Shown here: positions 47,504 through 58,228 of the stretch, one piece after another
Position numbering within the stretch: position 1 is the stretch's first letter
Layout of the letters: every line of letters starts with the position of its first letter
Assembly: GCF_021735925.1 (NCBI RefSeq)
Contig: NZ_WMEA01000001.1
Coordinates: forward strand, 3,688,001 to 3,752,000
Direction: 5' to 3'
Source of the DNA: Loktanella sp. M215
GTDB taxonomy: Bacteria > Pseudomonadota > Alphaproteobacteria > Rhodobacterales > Rhodobacteraceae
DNA: 64,000 bases
Notes under the pieces: generated by a model
What the model saw: only the letters and a program-made list of their open reading frames with translations
Told to the model about the DNA's origin: nothing
Database searches by the model: none
Program-made: the position numbers and the translations under genes

Positions 47504-49036
47504 ATGGCGACACTTCTTGAAATGCGGGCGATCACCAAGGAATTTCCGGGTGTGAAGGCCCTCGACCGCGTTAGCCTGTCCGTCGAGGCAGGCGAGATCC
47601 ACGCCCTCGTCGGTGAAAACGGCGCCGGCAAGTCCACGCTGATGAAAGTGCTGTCGGGCGTCTATCCCCACGGCAGCTACACCGGCGACATCGCCTATGA
47701 CGGCAAGGTGCAAAGCTTCGCGAACATCCGCGACAGCGAGGCGCAGGGTATCATCATCATCCATCAGGAACTGGCGCTCGTGCCGCTTCTGTCGGTGGCC
47801 GAGAACATCTATCTGGGCAACGAACGTGCCACCCGCGGGATCATGGACTGGCGCGCGACCCGCGCCGGGGCGGCAAAGCTGCTGGCCCGTGTCGGCCTGA
47901 AGGAACATCCCGACACGCTTGTCGATGCCCTCGGGCTGGGCAAGCAGCAGCTGGTTGAAATCGCCAAAGCGCTGTCCAAGGACGTGCGCCTGCTGATCCT
48001 CGATGAACCGACCTCGTCCCTGAACGAGACCGACAGCGCCAAGCTGCTGGACCTGCTGCTGGAGTTCAAGGCGCAGGGGGTGACGTCCATACTGATCAGT
48101 CACAAGCTTAACGAAATCAGCAAGGTGGCGGACACAATTACAGTGATCCGCGACGGTGCTGCCGTGTCCCGTCTGGATTGCCGCACGGGCATCAGCGAAG
48201 GCGACATCATCCGCGACATGGTGGGCCGGTCGCTGGACGACCGCTATCCGCCGAAGGTTGCGACAGCGACCAAAGAGGTCGCGATGCAGGTCCGCAACTG
48301 GTGCGTGGCCCATCCACTGCACAGCGACCGGCAGGTGGTCAAGGATGTCTCTTTCGACGTGAAGAAGGGTGAGGTTATCGGCATCGCGGGCCTGATGGGC
48401 GCGGGGCGCACGGAACTCGCCATGTCGCTGTTCGGACGCAGCTACGGCGCCGGCATCACCGGCAGCGCCCAGATCGGCGGGCGCGACGTGGACCTGTCCA
48501 CCGTGCGGCGCGCCATCGACGCAGGGCTTGCCTACGCGACCGAGGACCGCAAGACCTATGGCCTCGTCCTTGACGACACCATCCGCCGCAACGTGCCGCT
48601 GGCGAACCTGCCCGGCGTGTCGAACGGCATGGTCGTCGACAAGGTCCGAGAGGCCGAAGTCGCCACGCAATACCGCACCCGCCTCAAGATCAAGTCGAGC
48701 AGCATCGAACAGGAGACGGTGAACCTGTCGGGCGGCAACCAGCAGAAGGTCGTGCTGTCCAAGTGGCTGTTTTCGGACCCTGACGTGCTGATCCTCGACG
48801 AGCCGACACGCGGCATCGACGTCGGCGCGAAATACGAAATCTACACCGTGATCCGCGACCTTGCCGCGTCGGGCAAGGCGATCATCGTCATCTCGTCCGA
48901 AATGCCCGAATTGCTGGGTATCACGGACCGCATCTACGTCATGAACGAAGGCCGCTTTGTCGGTGAGATGCCGACGCGCGACGCCAGTCAGGAAAAGATC
49001 ATGGCAACCATCATCAGATCGGGGGATCGCACATGA
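47504..49036 (+). CDS. gguA: Sugar ABC transporter ATP-binding protein (GguA)
   Basis: The 510-residue protein has two ABC domains, as in MglA/GguA. Walker [10 protein letters not shown] and signature [15 protein letters not shown] mark the first; the second has the typical degenerate Walker [10 protein letters not shown] and [15 protein letters not shown] with [12 protein letters not shown]. It powers uptake with ChvE and GguB. It ends as ATGA with gguB. Confidence 0.92.
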   Translation: MATLLEMRAITKEFPGVKALDRVSLSVEAGEIHALVGENGAGKSTLMKVLSGVYPHGSYTGDIAYDGKVQSFANIRDSEAQGIIIIHQELALVPLLSVAENIYLGNERATRGIMDWRATRAGAAKLLARVGLKEHPDTLVDALGLGKQQLVEIAKALSKDVRLLILDEPTSSLNETDSAKLLDLLLEFKAQGVTSILISHKLNEISKVADTITVIRDGAAVSRLDCRTGISEGDIIRDMVGRSLDDRYPPKVATATKEVAMQVRNWCVAHPLHSDRQVVKDVSFDVKKGEVIGIAGLMGAGRTELAMSLFGRSYGAGITGSAQIGGRDVDLSTVRRAIDAGLAYATEDRKTYGLVLDDTIRRNVPLANLPGVSNGMVVDKVREAEVATQYRTRLKIKSSSIEQETVNLSGGNQQKVVLSKWLFSDPDVLILDEPTRGIDVGAKYEIYTVIRDLAASGKAIIVISSEMPELLGITDRIYVMNEGRFVGEMPTRDASQEKIMATIIRSGDRT

Positions 49037-50244
49037 CCCAGACCACCACCAACCCGGACAACGCAGACGCGGCCCCGGTGCAGATCAAGTCGAGCTGGTC
49101 CTTCCTGCGCGGTCACATGCGCGAATACGGCATCCTGTTTGCCCTGATCGCGATCATGGCGTTCTTTCAGGTGGCGACGGGGGGCATCCTGCTGAAGCCC
49201 GTCAACCTGACGAACCTGATTCTGCAGAACAGCTATATCATCATCATGGCGATCGGCATGCTGCTGATCATCGTGGCGGGACATATCGACCTGAGCGTCG
49301 GGTCGGTCATGGGCTTCGTCGGCGCACTGGCCGCCGTGATGATCGTCAATTTCAACATTCCCTACCTGATCGCTGGTATCATCTGCCTCTTCGCGGGGGC
49401 CGTGATCGGTATGGCGCAGGGGTTCTGGGTCGCCTATTTCAAGATCCCCAGCTTCATCGTGACCTTGGCTGGCATGCTGGTCTTCAAGGGCCTGACGCTC
49501 TGGCTGCTGGCGGGCCAATCCGTCGGCCCGTTCCCGGCGCAATTCCAACTGATCGCGTCCGGTTTCATCCCTGACCTGATCGGCAGCGGCAAGCCCAACG
49601 TCTTCTCGCTGGTGATCGGTGTCGGCGTCGCGGCCCTGATCCTTGTCCTCGCGATCCGGTCCCGGATGGAGGCCACCAAGACCGGCAGCGTCGAGGAACC
49701 CTTCGTCTTCTTCGCCGCCAAGAACGGGCTGATCTTCGCCGCCCTCGTCTACATGAGCTACCTCATGGCCTATTTCCGGGGCCTGCCCAACGTCTTCATC
49801 GTCATGGCTCTGCTGATCGCGGTCTATTCCTTCGTCACCAGCCGCACGACCATCGGTCGCCGCATCTACGCCATCGGCGGCAATGAAAAAGCCGCCATGC
49901 TGTCGGGCATCAACGCCCCGCGCCTGACCTTCCTGACCTTCGCCAACATGGGCGTGCTGGCGGCCCTCGCGGGCCTCGTGTTCGCCGCCCGGCTGAACAC
50001 CGCAACGCCCAAGGCCGGTGCCGGGTTCGAGCTGGACGTGATCGCGGCCGTCTTCATCGGCGGTGCGTCGATGGCTGGCGGTGTCGGTACCATCGTCGGC
50101 GCCGTGATCGGGGCCTTCATCATGGGCGTGATGAACAACGGCATGTCGATCCTTGGGATCGGCATCGACTGGCAACAATGCATCAAGGGGCTGGTGCTGC
50201 TGGCCGCCGTGATCTTCGACGTCATGAACAAAAGAAAGGCCTGA
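49033..50244 (+). CDS. gguB: Sugar ABC transporter permease (GguB)
   Basis: The 403-residue membrane protein has about ten helices and the BPD_transp_2 family signature around [20 protein letters not shown] and [22 protein letters not shown]. It is the monosaccharide translocation channel with GguA and ChvE. Its start overlaps gguA by 4 bases, and GguC follows after 4 bases. Confidence 0.92.
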   Translation: MTQTTTNPDNADAAPVQIKSSWSFLRGHMREYGILFALIAIMAFFQVATGGILLKPVNLTNLILQNSYIIIMAIGMLLIIVAGHIDLSVGSVMGFVGALAAVMIVNFNIPYLIAGIICLFAGAVIGMAQGFWVAYFKIPSFIVTLAGMLVFKGLTLWLLAGQSVGPFPAQFQLIASGFIPDLIGSGKPNVFSLVIGVGVAALILVLAIRSRMEATKTGSVEEPFVFFAAKNGLIFAALVYMSYLMAYFRGLPNVFIVMALLIAVYSFVTSRTTIGRRIYAIGGNEKAAMLSGINAPRLTFLTFANMGVLAALAGLVFAARLNTATPKAGAGFELDVIAAVFIGGASMAGGVGTIVGAVIGAFIMGVMNNGMSILGIGIDWQQCIKGLVLLAAVIFDVMNKRKA

Positions 50245-50248
50245 TCCC

Positions 50249-51238
50249 ATGCTGCTGTCCCAATACCGCACCCAAACCGGTGGCATCCAGCTTGTCGCCC
50301 GCGACGGCACGCAGGCCTGCGCCGTCAAGACGGACGCAACACTCTACGACCTAGCGATAGACTGCGCAGCGCAGGGCATGTCCCTGCGCGACCGTATTGG
50401 CCAGCTTGGGATGGGAGAGGTCGTCGACCTCGAGGCACTGTATGAAGGCGGCCGCATACTGCCACCCCTGTTCCATCCCGATCCGGCGCACACCTACCTG
50501 ACCGGCACCGGCCTAACGCATCTCGGGTCCGCCTCGACCCGCGCCGCAATGCACGAGAAGGCGGACAAGGCCGAAACCGACTCCATGAAGATGTTCCGCT
50601 GGGGCATCGAGGGTGGCAAGCCAGAGGGGTCCGTCCCCGGCGTGCAGCCCGAATGGTTCTACAAGGGCACCGGCCATGCCCTGATCGCGCCCGGCGCCCC
50701 CCTGCCCTCGCCGTCCTTCGCGCTGGACGGCGGTGAGGAGCCGGAGATCGCTGGCGTCTATATCATCGGCGAGGGCGGCACGCCGTTTCGCGTGGGCTTT
50801 GCGCTGGCGAACGAATTTTCCGACCATGTGACGGAAAAGCAGAACTACCTCTACCTCGCCCATTCCAAGCTGCGGGCCTGCGCGGTCGGGCCGGAACTGC
50901 TGGCGGGTGATCTGCCCGCCGACATTCAGGGCCACAGCCAGGTGATCCGCGACGGCCACGCGATCTTTGACGCGCCCTTCGTCAGTGGCGAGGCGAACAT
51001 GTCCCACACCATCGCCAACCTTGAACACCACCACTTCAAATACGGCATCTTCTGCCAGCCCGGTGACGTGCACATCCACATGTTCGGCACGGCGACCCTG
51101 TCCTTCGCCACCGGCCTGTCGTGTCAGCACGGCGACGTGTTCGAAATCGCAGCCCCCGCCTTCGGCTTGCCCCTGCGCAATGCACTGGCCATAGAGGCTG
51201 CGGCCCCAGCGGCCCGCGTCACCGTCAAAACCCTGTAG
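50249..51238 (+). CDS. gguC: GguC / AraD1-type FAH-fold enzyme
   Basis: The 329-residue protein belongs to the GguC family, a fumarylacetoacetate-hydrolase-like fold: GLTHLGSASTRAAMH, PEWFYKGTGHALIAPG, GGEEPEIAGVYIIGEGG and the metal-site region YLYLAHSKLR. From context it may carry out the dehydration of 2-keto-3-deoxy-L-arabonate, since no DHDPS-like AraD is in the cluster. This step is inferred. Confidence 0.8.
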   Translation: MLLSQYRTQTGGIQLVARDGTQACAVKTDATLYDLAIDCAAQGMSLRDRIGQLGMGEVVDLEALYEGGRILPPLFHPDPAHTYLTGTGLTHLGSASTRAAMHEKADKAETDSMKMFRWGIEGGKPEGSVPGVQPEWFYKGTGHALIAPGAPLPSPSFALDGGEEPEIAGVYIIGEGGTPFRVGFALANEFSDHVTEKQNYLYLAHSKLRACAVGPELLAGDLPADIQGHSQVIRDGHAIFDAPFVSGEANMSHTIANLEHHHFKYGIFCQPGDVHIHMFGTATLSFATGLSCQHGDVFEIAAPAFGLPLRNALAIEAAAPAARVTVKTL

Positions 51239-51248
51239 GAAAACGCCC

Positions 51249-52991
51249 ATGACATTTACCCCTGCCTCCTGGCCCCGTCGTCTGCGTTCGCAGGAATGGT
51301 ATGGCGGCACGTCCCGCGACAACATCTACCACCGCGGCTGGCTGAAGAACCAAGGCTATCCCGACGACCTGTTCGACGGCCGCCCGGTGATCGGCATCCT
51401 GAACACATGGTCCGACCTGACCCCCTGCAACGGCCACCTGCGCGAACTGGCCGAAAAGGTGAAGGCCGGCGTCTGGGAGGCTGGCGGTTTCCCGGTCGAG
51501 GTGCCGGTGTTCAGTGCGTCCGAGAACACCTTCCGCCCCACGGCGATGATGTACCGCAACCTTGCCGCCATGGCGGTCGAGGAGGTGATGCGTGCCCAGC
51601 CCATCGACGGGGCCGTGCTGCTGGTCGGCTGTGACAAGACCACGCCGTCCCTGATGATGGGTGCAGCCAGCACCGACATCCCGTCCATCGTCGTCACTGG
51701 TGGGCCAATGCTGAACGGTTGGTTCCGGGGCGAACGGGTCGGATCGGGCACGGCGCTGTGGCAGATGTCAGAGGACATCAAGGCCGGCAAAATGACCCAA
51801 GATGAGTTCCTTGAGGCCGAGCAGGCGATGAGCCGGTCGTCGGGCACCTGCAACACGATGGGCACCGCCAGCACCATGGCCAGCATGGCCGAAGCGCTGG
51901 GCATGGCCCTGTCCGGCAATGCGGCAATCCCGGGTGTGGATTCCCGCCGCCGCGTCATGGCGCAGCTGACCGGGCGCCGCATCGTGCAGATGGTGAAGGA
52001 CGACCTGAAACCCTCTGACATCCTGACGAAAAACGCCTTCGAGAACGCGATCCGCTGCAACGGCGCCATCGGCGGATCGACCAACGCGGTGATCCACCTG
52101 CTGGCGCTCGCCGGTCGCGTCGGCGTTGACGTGACCCTTGACGACTGGGACCGCTGCGGCCGCGACGTGCCGACCATCGTCAACCTGATGCCGTCCGGCA
52201 AATACCTGATGGAGGAATTCTTCTACGCCGGTGGTTTGCCGGTCGTTCTGAAGCGCCTGTCAGAAGCCGGCATGCTGCACGACGACGCGCTGACCGTATC
52301 GGGCACCACCATCGGTGAAGAGGTCAAGGGTGCGACCAACTGGAACGACGACGTGATCCTGCCGGTGGAAAAGGCGCTCGCAGCCTCCGGCGGTATCGCC
52401 GTGTTGCGCGGCAATCTGGCCCCCAACGGGGCGGTCCTGAAACCCTCTGCCGCCAGCCCGCACCTGATGAAACATCGCGGCCGGGCGGTCGTCTTCGAGG
52501 ATATCGACGACTACAAGGCCCGGATCGAGGATGATGCCCTCGATATCGACGAAAACTGCGTGATGGTGATGAAGAACTGCGGCCCCAAAGGCTATCCCGG
52601 CATGTCCGAGGTCGGCAACATGGGCCTGCCGCCCAAGGTGCTGAAGAAGGGCATCACCGACATGGTGCGCATCAGCGACGCGCGGATGTCCGGCACCGCC
52701 TACGGCACCGTCGTCCTGCATACAGCACCAGAGGCCGCTGCCGGTGGGCCGCTGGCCGTGGTCCAGACCGGCGACATGATCGAACTCGACGTGGAGGCGC
52801 GGCGCATCCACCTGGATATCTCTGACGAAGAACTGGCCGCACGGCTGGCCGACTGGACCCCGCCCGCGCCGATGTTCACCAGCGGTTATTCCAAGATGTT
52901 CGTGGACATGGTCGAAGGCGCCGACACCGGTGCCGATTTCACGATCCTGAAAGGCAACCGCGGACACGAGGTGCCCCGTGACAGTCACTAG
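51249..52991 (+). CDS. IlvD/Edd-family sugar-acid dehydratase (probable L-arabonate dehydratase)
   Basis: The 580-residue Fe-S dehydratase has cluster Cys candidates C60 (LTPCNGH), C128 (VGCDKTTPS) and C201 (SGTCNTMGTAS), and the RISDARMSGTAYGT segment. It would dehydrate L-arabonate, D-galactonate or a similar sugar acid to the 2-keto-3-deoxy form. The neighbouring semialdehyde dehydrogenase points to a pentonate. It overlaps the next gene by 14 bases. Confidence 0.88.
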   Translation: MTFTPASWPRRLRSQEWYGGTSRDNIYHRGWLKNQGYPDDLFDGRPVIGILNTWSDLTPCNGHLRELAEKVKAGVWEAGGFPVEVPVFSASENTFRPTAMMYRNLAAMAVEEVMRAQPIDGAVLLVGCDKTTPSLMMGAASTDIPSIVVTGGPMLNGWFRGERVGSGTALWQMSEDIKAGKMTQDEFLEAEQAMSRSSGTCNTMGTASTMASMAEALGMALSGNAAIPGVDSRRRVMAQLTGRRIVQMVKDDLKPSDILTKNAFENAIRCNGAIGGSTNAVIHLLALAGRVGVDVTLDDWDRCGRDVPTIVNLMPSGKYLMEEFFYAGGLPVVLKRLSEAGMLHDDALTVSGTTIGEEVKGATNWNDDVILPVEKALAASGGIAVLRGNLAPNGAVLKPSAASPHLMKHRGRAVVFEDIDDYKARIEDDALDIDENCVMVMKNCGPKGYPGMSEVGNMGLPPKVLKKGITDMVRISDARMSGTAYGTVVLHTAPEAAAGGPLAVVQTGDMIELDVEARRIHLDISDEELAARLADWTPPAPMFTSGYSKMFVDMVEGADTGADFTILKGNRGHEVPRDSH

Positions 52992-53949
52992 AGGCGCAGG
53001 TGCCGGTGGCGTCGGTCGCCAGTTGGTCAGCGAACCGATTGCCCTGCTGGGCATCGGCAAGATCGCCCGCGACCAGCATATCCCCGCCATTGCGGGCAGC
53101 ACGGCTTTCCATCTGGCCGCGACCGTCAGCCGGTCCGGCGGGATCGACGACGTGGAAAACCATGCCGACATCGCCTCCCTACTGACGGCACGGCCCGACA
53201 TCCGGGTCCTGTCGCTGTGCATGCCGCCCGTCCCGCGCTATGACATCGCCACGGCGGCGCTGGCGGCAGGCAAGCACGTCATGCTGGAAAAGCCCCCCGG
53301 TGCGACCGTGTCAGAGGTGCTGAAGCTCGAACGCCTTGCCCGCGCCAAGGGCGTGACGCTCTTTGCCACCTGGCATTCAAGAGAAGCGGCAGGCGTTGCA
53401 CAGGCCCGCGCCCATCTGCGCGACGCACAGATCAAACACGTCCGGATTGACTGGAAGGAAGACGTCCGCCGCTGGCATCCGGGGCAGGACTGGATCTGGC
53501 AGGCCGGTGGCCTTGGCGTGTTCGACCCCGGCATCAATGCCCTGTCGATCATGACCGCAATCTTGCCGAATCCGGTGCATCTGACCGCTACGACACTCAG
53601 CTTTCCGGAAAACCGCGACACGCCCATCGCCGCCGACCTGACCTTCGCCGGACCTTCGGGCATGACCGTCGACGCCGCCTTCGACTGGCGGCAGGAGGGT
53701 CCGCAAAGCTGGAACATCACGGTGGATACCACCGGGGGCCAGCTGCGTCTGACCGACGGCGGCGCCACCCTGCACATCGACGGCATGGCGCAGACGACCG
53801 ACGGCCCGGGCGAATACCCCGGCCTTTACCACCGCTTTGCGGAACTCATCGAGGCTGGCCAGTCCGACGTGGACGTCAGCCCCCTCCAGCATGTGGCCGA
53901 TGCCTTCATGCTGGGTCGCCGCGAGACTGTCGCGGCATTTCATGACTAA
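52978..53949 (+). CDS. Gfo/Idh/MocA oxidoreductase (probable L-arabinose / D-galactose 1-dehydrogenase)
   Basis: The GTG start at 52978 is within the dehydratase 3' end; 323 residues. The NAD(P)-binding fold has LLGIGKIARDQHIPAI, and the catalytic Lys lies in VMLEKPPGATV. The C-terminal beta-sheet domain is intact (WHPGQDWIWQAGGLGVFDPG). It likely oxidises the aldose to its lactone, the first catabolic step. Confidence 0.85.
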   Translation: MTVTRGAGAGGVGRQLVSEPIALLGIGKIARDQHIPAIAGSTAFHLAATVSRSGGIDDVENHADIASLLTARPDIRVLSLCMPPVPRYDIATAALAAGKHVMLEKPPGATVSEVLKLERLARAKGVTLFATWHSREAAGVAQARAHLRDAQIKHVRIDWKEDVRRWHPGQDWIWQAGGLGVFDPGINALSIMTAILPNPVHLTATTLSFPENRDTPIAADLTFAGPSGMTVDAAFDWRQEGPQSWNITVDTTGGQLRLTDGGATLHIDGMAQTTDGPGEYPGLYHRFAELIEAGQSDVDVSPLQHVADAFMLGRRETVAAFHD

Positions 53950-53962
53950 GAAGGAATACGAC

Positions 53963-55477
53963 ATGACCAAGCTGACCGGCAACCACTACATCAACGGGGC
54001 CTGGGTCGCGGGGGGCACGATGTTCCAGTCCGATCCCGTCAGTGGCGACGCAGCAACCTTCCAGTCCGGCGGCACGCCCGAAATCGACGCCGCCATGACC
54101 GCTGCCGAAGCCGCCTTCGAGACCTATGGCTGGACCAGCCGCGCCGATCGCGCGGCGTTTCTGGAGGCTATCGCCGACGAGATCGAAGCGCGCGGCGCCG
54201 ATCTGACCGCCTACGGCACCGCTGAAACGGGCCTGCCAGAAGCGCGCCTGAACGGCGAACGCGGCCGCACCACCGGCCAGTTGCGCCTGTTCGCGGATCA
54301 TATCCGCAAGGCCGACTATCTTGATGTGCGCCTTGATGCCGCCCTGCCCGACCGCGCCCCCCTGCCGCGCCCCGATCTGCGGATGATCCAGCGACCGCTG
54401 GGCCCCGTGGGTGTCTTCGGGGCCTCGAACTTCCCGCTCGCCTTCTCGACCGCCGGTGGCGACACCGCCGCCGCCTTCGCCGCAGGCTGCCCCGTCGTCT
54501 ACAAGGGTCACCCCGGTCACCCCGCGACCGGAGAGATCGTGGCGCAGGCCATCGCCGCAGCGGTCGAGAAATGTGGCCTGCCCAAAGGCACCTTCGGCTT
54601 CGTGCAGTCCAATACCAACGAAGCTGGCGAGGCCCTGGTCAAGCACCCCCTGACCCGCGCGATAGGCTTCACCGGCTCGTTCCGGGGCGGCAAAGCGCTG
54701 TTCGACCTCGCCATGGCGCGGCCAGAACCGATCCCCTTCTTCGGTGAGCTTGGCGCCATCAACCCGGTCTTCGTGCTGCCCGCAGCCTCCGCGGCCCGCG
54801 CGGCGCAGATCGGCACCGGCTGGGCCGGGTCGCTGACCATGGGCGTCGGCCAGTTCTGCACCAACCCCGGCGTCGTGGTGATCAAGGACGCTGACGCCGA
54901 TGCCTTCATCGACGCGGCAGAGGCTGCCTTGCACGACGTGGCCCCCGCCCCGATGCTGACCGGCGGCACGGCAGAGGGTTATCGCCGCGGCGTCGCAACC
55001 ATTGCCGGTGCCGCGAACGTGGCGACCCGCCTGAACACCCCCTGCGAAGGGCGCAAGGTGGGCCCCGCGCTTTTCGTCGTGAGCGCTGCGGACTGGCTGG
55101 CGAACGAGGACCTCGCGATCGAAATGTTCGGCCCCGCCGGCATCGTCATCCGCGCCGCCTCTGACGACGAGATGCTGTCCGTCGCGCGCGGCCTGCACGG
55201 CCAGTTGACCTGCACGCTGCAGATGGACGACGGCGACACGGGGATCGGGCAGAAGCTGGTCCCGATCCTGGAACGCAAGGCCGGACGCCTGCTGGTCAAC
55301 GCCTTCCCCACTGGGGTCGAGGTCGCGGATTCGATGGTGCACGGCGGGCCGTTCCCGGCGAGCACGAACTTTGGCGCGACATCCGTGGGCACGCTGGCCA
55401 TTCGGCGGTTCCTGCGCCCCGTCTGCTATCAGAACATGCCGTCCGCCCTGCTGCCCGCAGACTTGCAGCACGGCTGA
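53963..55477 (+). CDS. Aldehyde dehydrogenase (probable 2-oxoglutarate semialdehyde dehydrogenase)
   Basis: The start MTKLTGNHYINGAWV has AAGGAA upstream; 504 residues. It has the ALDH catalytic Glu in FFGELGAINPVF and Cys in MGVGQFCTNPG, and resembles NADP-dependent 2-oxoglutarate semialdehyde dehydrogenases of the arabinose pathway. It would give 2-oxoglutarate, feeding the TCA cycle. It is last of the operon and convergent with the peptide transporter ATPase gene. Confidence 0.88.
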   Translation: MTKLTGNHYINGAWVAGGTMFQSDPVSGDAATFQSGGTPEIDAAMTAAEAAFETYGWTSRADRAAFLEAIADEIEARGADLTAYGTAETGLPEARLNGERGRTTGQLRLFADHIRKADYLDVRLDAALPDRAPLPRPDLRMIQRPLGPVGVFGASNFPLAFSTAGGDTAAAFAAGCPVVYKGHPGHPATGEIVAQAIAAAVEKCGLPKGTFGFVQSNTNEAGEALVKHPLTRAIGFTGSFRGGKALFDLAMARPEPIPFFGELGAINPVFVLPAASAARAAQIGTGWAGSLTMGVGQFCTNPGVVVIKDADADAFIDAAEAALHDVAPAPMLTGGTAEGYRRGVATIAGAANVATRLNTPCEGRKVGPALFVVSAADWLANEDLAIEMFGPAGIVIRAASDDEMLSVARGLHGQLTCTLQMDDGDTGIGQKLVPILERKAGRLLVNAFPTGVEVADSMVHGGPFPASTNFGATSVGTLAIRRFLRPVCYQNMPSALLPADLQHG

Positions 55478-55488
55478 ACGGCCGTCGC

Positions 55489-57267
55489 CTAGCCCTCGGC
55501 CACCAGATGGCCGGGGGCGATTTCCGTCATGCGGTGGCGGGCGACCGTGGCACCCACGGCATGCACCGGGTTAGGAATGTCGCCCGTCATCCGCGGTGTC
55601 GCCTCGCGCACGGCGGTCGGATCGGCCACCGGGACCGCTGCCATCAGGCGGCGGGTATAGGGATGCTGCGGGTTGCCGAAGATCTGCGCGCGGCTGCCGA
55701 TCTCGACGATCTGGCCCAGCTGCATGACAGCGACCCGGTCAGAGATATTCTCGACCACCGCCATGTCGTGGCTGATGAACAGCATCGCGATCCCGAACTC
55801 GTCCTTCAGCGCGCGCAGCAGGTCCAGCACGCGCGCCTGCACCGACACGTCGAGGGCCGAGACGCTTTCATCCGCCACGATCAGTTGCGGCGTCAGCGCC
55901 AGGGCACGCGCGATGCAGATCCGCTGCCGTTGCCCGCCCGAAAATTCGTGCGGGTAGTTGTCCAGCTGCGCCGTCGTCAGACCGACGCGGGCCATCAGGT
56001 CTGCCGCGCGGGCACGACGGGCGGCGGCGTCCATCGTGCCGTGGATCAGCAGCGGTTCTGCAATCTGCTCGCCCACGGTCATGCGGGAATCGAGTGCTGC
56101 CATCGGGTCCTGAAAGACGATCTGCGTGACCGCGCTCAGCCGCTTGCGGGCCTGTGCGGTCATCGTGCCCACGGTCTGGTCACCGATGCGGATCAGCCCG
56201 GTGTGGGGGACCAGACCGACGATGGCGCGGGCAACAGTGGATTTGCCGCAACCAGTTTCACCCACCAGCGACAGGGTTTCGCCCGCCCGGATGTCGAATC
56301 CGACCCCCTCGACAGCGTGAACCCGGTGGGTCACGCGGTTCAGGACGCCCCCGCGGATGTCATAGCGCACGGCGACATCGCGCAGGTCGGCCACCACCGG
56401 GCGGTCAGGACGTTCCATCGGCGCACCGCCCTGCCCCATGCGCGGCACGGCGGCCAGCAGATCGCGGGTGTAGGGGTTGGCAGGGGCGGCAAAGATCTGG
56501 CGGACCGGCCCCGTCTCCTCGATCATGCCACGGCGCATGATGACGACGCGGTCGGCCATTTCGGCCACGACGCCCATGTCGTGGGTGATCAGAAGGATCG
56601 CGGTGCCGCGTTCGCGCTGCAGGTCGCGCAGCAGGTCCAGCACCTCGCGCTGCACGGTCACGTCCAGCGCCGTCGTCGGCTCGTCCGCGATCAGCACATC
56701 GGGCTTCAACGCCAGCGCCATGGCGATCATCACCCGCTGGCGCATCCCGCCGGAAAGTTCGTGGGGAAATTGATCCAGCCTGCGCGCAGGTTCCGACAGG
56801 CGCACCGCCGTCAGGGCGGCCAGCGCTTCGGCGCGGGCCTTAGCGCGGACCATGGGACTATGGACTCGGATCGCCTCGACCAGCTGGGTGCCGACGGTCA
56901 TCACCGGGTTGAGGCTGGTCATCGGTTCCTGAAAGATCATCGCGATGCGGTCGCCACGCAGGGCGCGCATCTGTCCTTCGGGCAGCGTCGTCAGCACGCG
57001 GTCGCCAAGCGCGATCTGACCTGCCGTCACGCGCACGGCGGGCGGCGGCAGCAGGCCCATGATGGCAAGCGAGGTGATCGACTTGCCGGACCCGCTTTCG
57101 CCCGCAATCGCCAGCGTCTCTCCGCGCTTCAGATCGAACGAGACATCCTTGACCAAAGGCAGCAGGCCCCCGTCCGTGCGGACCGAAACGGTGAGGTCAC
57201 GCACCGACAAAATAATGTCGTCCGGGGCCGTTTCGGCCCCGGTCCGCTGTTTCAAACCCGCGCTCAC
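55489..57267 (-). CDS. Dipeptide/oligopeptide ABC transporter, fused two-domain ATPase (DppD-DppF type)
   Basis: The GTG start at 57267 overlaps the amidase stop as GTGA; 592 residues. Two complete ABC domains are seen: first with [27 protein letters not shown] and [10 protein letters not shown]; second with [28 protein letters not shown] and [10 protein letters not shown]. Each is followed by the peptide-type C-terminal extension ([12 protein letters not shown]). It works with the permeases and binding protein encoded before it. Confidence 0.92.
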   Translation of the reverse strand: MSAGLKQRTGAETAPDDIILSVRDLTVSVRTDGGLLPLVKDVSFDLKRGETLAIAGESGSGKSITSLAIMGLLPPPAVRVTAGQIALGDRVLTTLPEGQMRALRGDRIAMIFQEPMTSLNPVMTVGTQLVEAIRVHSPMVRAKARAEALAALTAVRLSEPARRLDQFPHELSGGMRQRVMIAMALALKPDVLIADEPTTALDVTVQREVLDLLRDLQRERGTAILLITHDMGVVAEMADRVVIMRRGMIEETGPVRQIFAAPANPYTRDLLAAVPRMGQGGAPMERPDRPVVADLRDVAVRYDIRGGVLNRVTHRVHAVEGVGFDIRAGETLSLVGETGCGKSTVARAIVGLVPHTGLIRIGDQTVGTMTAQARKRLSAVTQIVFQDPMAALDSRMTVGEQIAEPLLIHGTMDAAARRARAADLMARVGLTTAQLDNYPHEFSGGQRQRICIARALALTPQLIVADESVSALDVSVQARVLDLLRALKDEFGIAMLFISHDMAVVENISDRVAVMQLGQIVEIGSRAQIFGNPQHPYTRRLMAAVPVADPTAVREATPRMTGDIPNPVHAVGATVARHRMTEIAPGHLVAEG

Positions 57268-58223
57268 TCGAACACGCAGCGCGGGAAGTAGAAGCTGACG
57301 ACCCAGTTGGGCATGTCCACGATTTCGGAGATGCGCAAATCGCCGCAGGTGCTGACCAGCATGTAGGCATCGACCGCCGCCATGCCGCGCGTGGCACACA
57401 GGTGATCGACCATCCCCGCCACCGCGTCGCGGGATGCTGTCATCAGGTCAGGCCCGATACCGGTCGTGACCTCGTACCCCTTGGCGTCCAGATGCCGCGT
57501 CACCGGCCCCGGCGTGGTAAAGCGCGGGGTTTTTAGGTTCGCCCCCTTCACCAGATCAAGGGTCAGGACCACGTCCATCGGCGATTCGATTGCCGTGCCG
57601 CAGACCTCTCCATCCCCCTGCGCCGCGTGGGTGTCGCCCACGCTGAACAGCGCGCCCGCCACCTCGACCGGCAGATAGAGCGTCGTCCCCGCCGACAGGT
57701 CCCGAATGTCGAGGTTGCCGCCGACACGCCGGGGCGGCACGATGGAGTGCAGTCCCGGTTCCGCCAGCGCGTTGCCGATGGTGCCCGCAAAGGGTTTCAG
57801 CGGCACCCGCCCCTCTTTCCCGAAGAGCGACGGTTCCATCGTGTCCGGGTCATAGGACCAGATGTGCAGTGCGGGGTCGGTGAACTGGTCCGCCAGCAGG
57901 CCAAAGCCCGGGATGTTCGCGGTCCAGCCCCAGCCCCTTCCGTCCTGCGCCTGCGGCGCAAAACTGTCGAGGGTCACCTTGACGGCATCCCCCGGTTCTG
58001 CCCCTTCGATCCAGATCGGACCCGACACCGGGTTGATCTTGCCAAAGTCCAGCGTGGCCACGTCCGCCACCGTCGACTGCGGGCCAAGCTGGCCCGCAGA
58101 GCTGTCGTGGCAGTGGAACAGGATCGTCTGACCCGGCTCCACCCGCTGCACCGGGGCGATGCTGTTGTCCCAGCCAAAGTGGTGCTGCGCCCCGTGGATC
58201 GTGTAATCGCAAGCCTTGCACAT
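57264..58223 (-). CDS. Acetamidase/formamidase family amidohydrolase
   Basis: The 319-residue enzyme shows the FmdA-type pattern: NSIAPVQRVEPGQTILFHCHD, GPIWIEGAEPGDAVKV, FSVGDTHAAQGDGEVCGTAIE and the end [12 protein letters not shown]. It hydrolyses short amides to acid plus ammonia in the cytoplasm. It sits between the peptide-type binding protein and the ATPase gene in a transporter operon with an amide-type sensor, which suggests the imported compound is an amide. Confidence 0.9.
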   Translation of the reverse strand: MCKACDYTIHGAQHHFGWDNSIAPVQRVEPGQTILFHCHDSSAGQLGPQSTVADVATLDFGKINPVSGPIWIEGAEPGDAVKVTLDSFAPQAQDGRGWGWTANIPGFGLLADQFTDPALHIWSYDPDTMEPSLFGKEGRVPLKPFAGTIGNALAEPGLHSIVPPRRVGGNLDIRDLSAGTTLYLPVEVAGALFSVGDTHAAQGDGEVCGTAIESPMDVVLTLDLVKGANLKTPRFTTPGPVTRHLDAKGYEVTTGIGPDLMTASRDAVAGMVDHLCATRGMAAVDAYMLVSTCGDLRISEIVDMPNWVVSFYFPRCVFE

Positions 58224-58228
58224 GATGC

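Noticed and set aside
53906..55471. Minus-strand open frame of 521 codons opposite the semialdehyde dehydrogenase
   Set aside because: The aldehyde dehydrogenase on the plus strand has catalytic motifs; the minus frame is only its antisense.
55507..57291. Plus-strand open frame of 594 codons opposite the fused ATPase gene
   Set aside because: The opposite strand encodes two complete ABC domains with all motifs; the plus frame is its complement.
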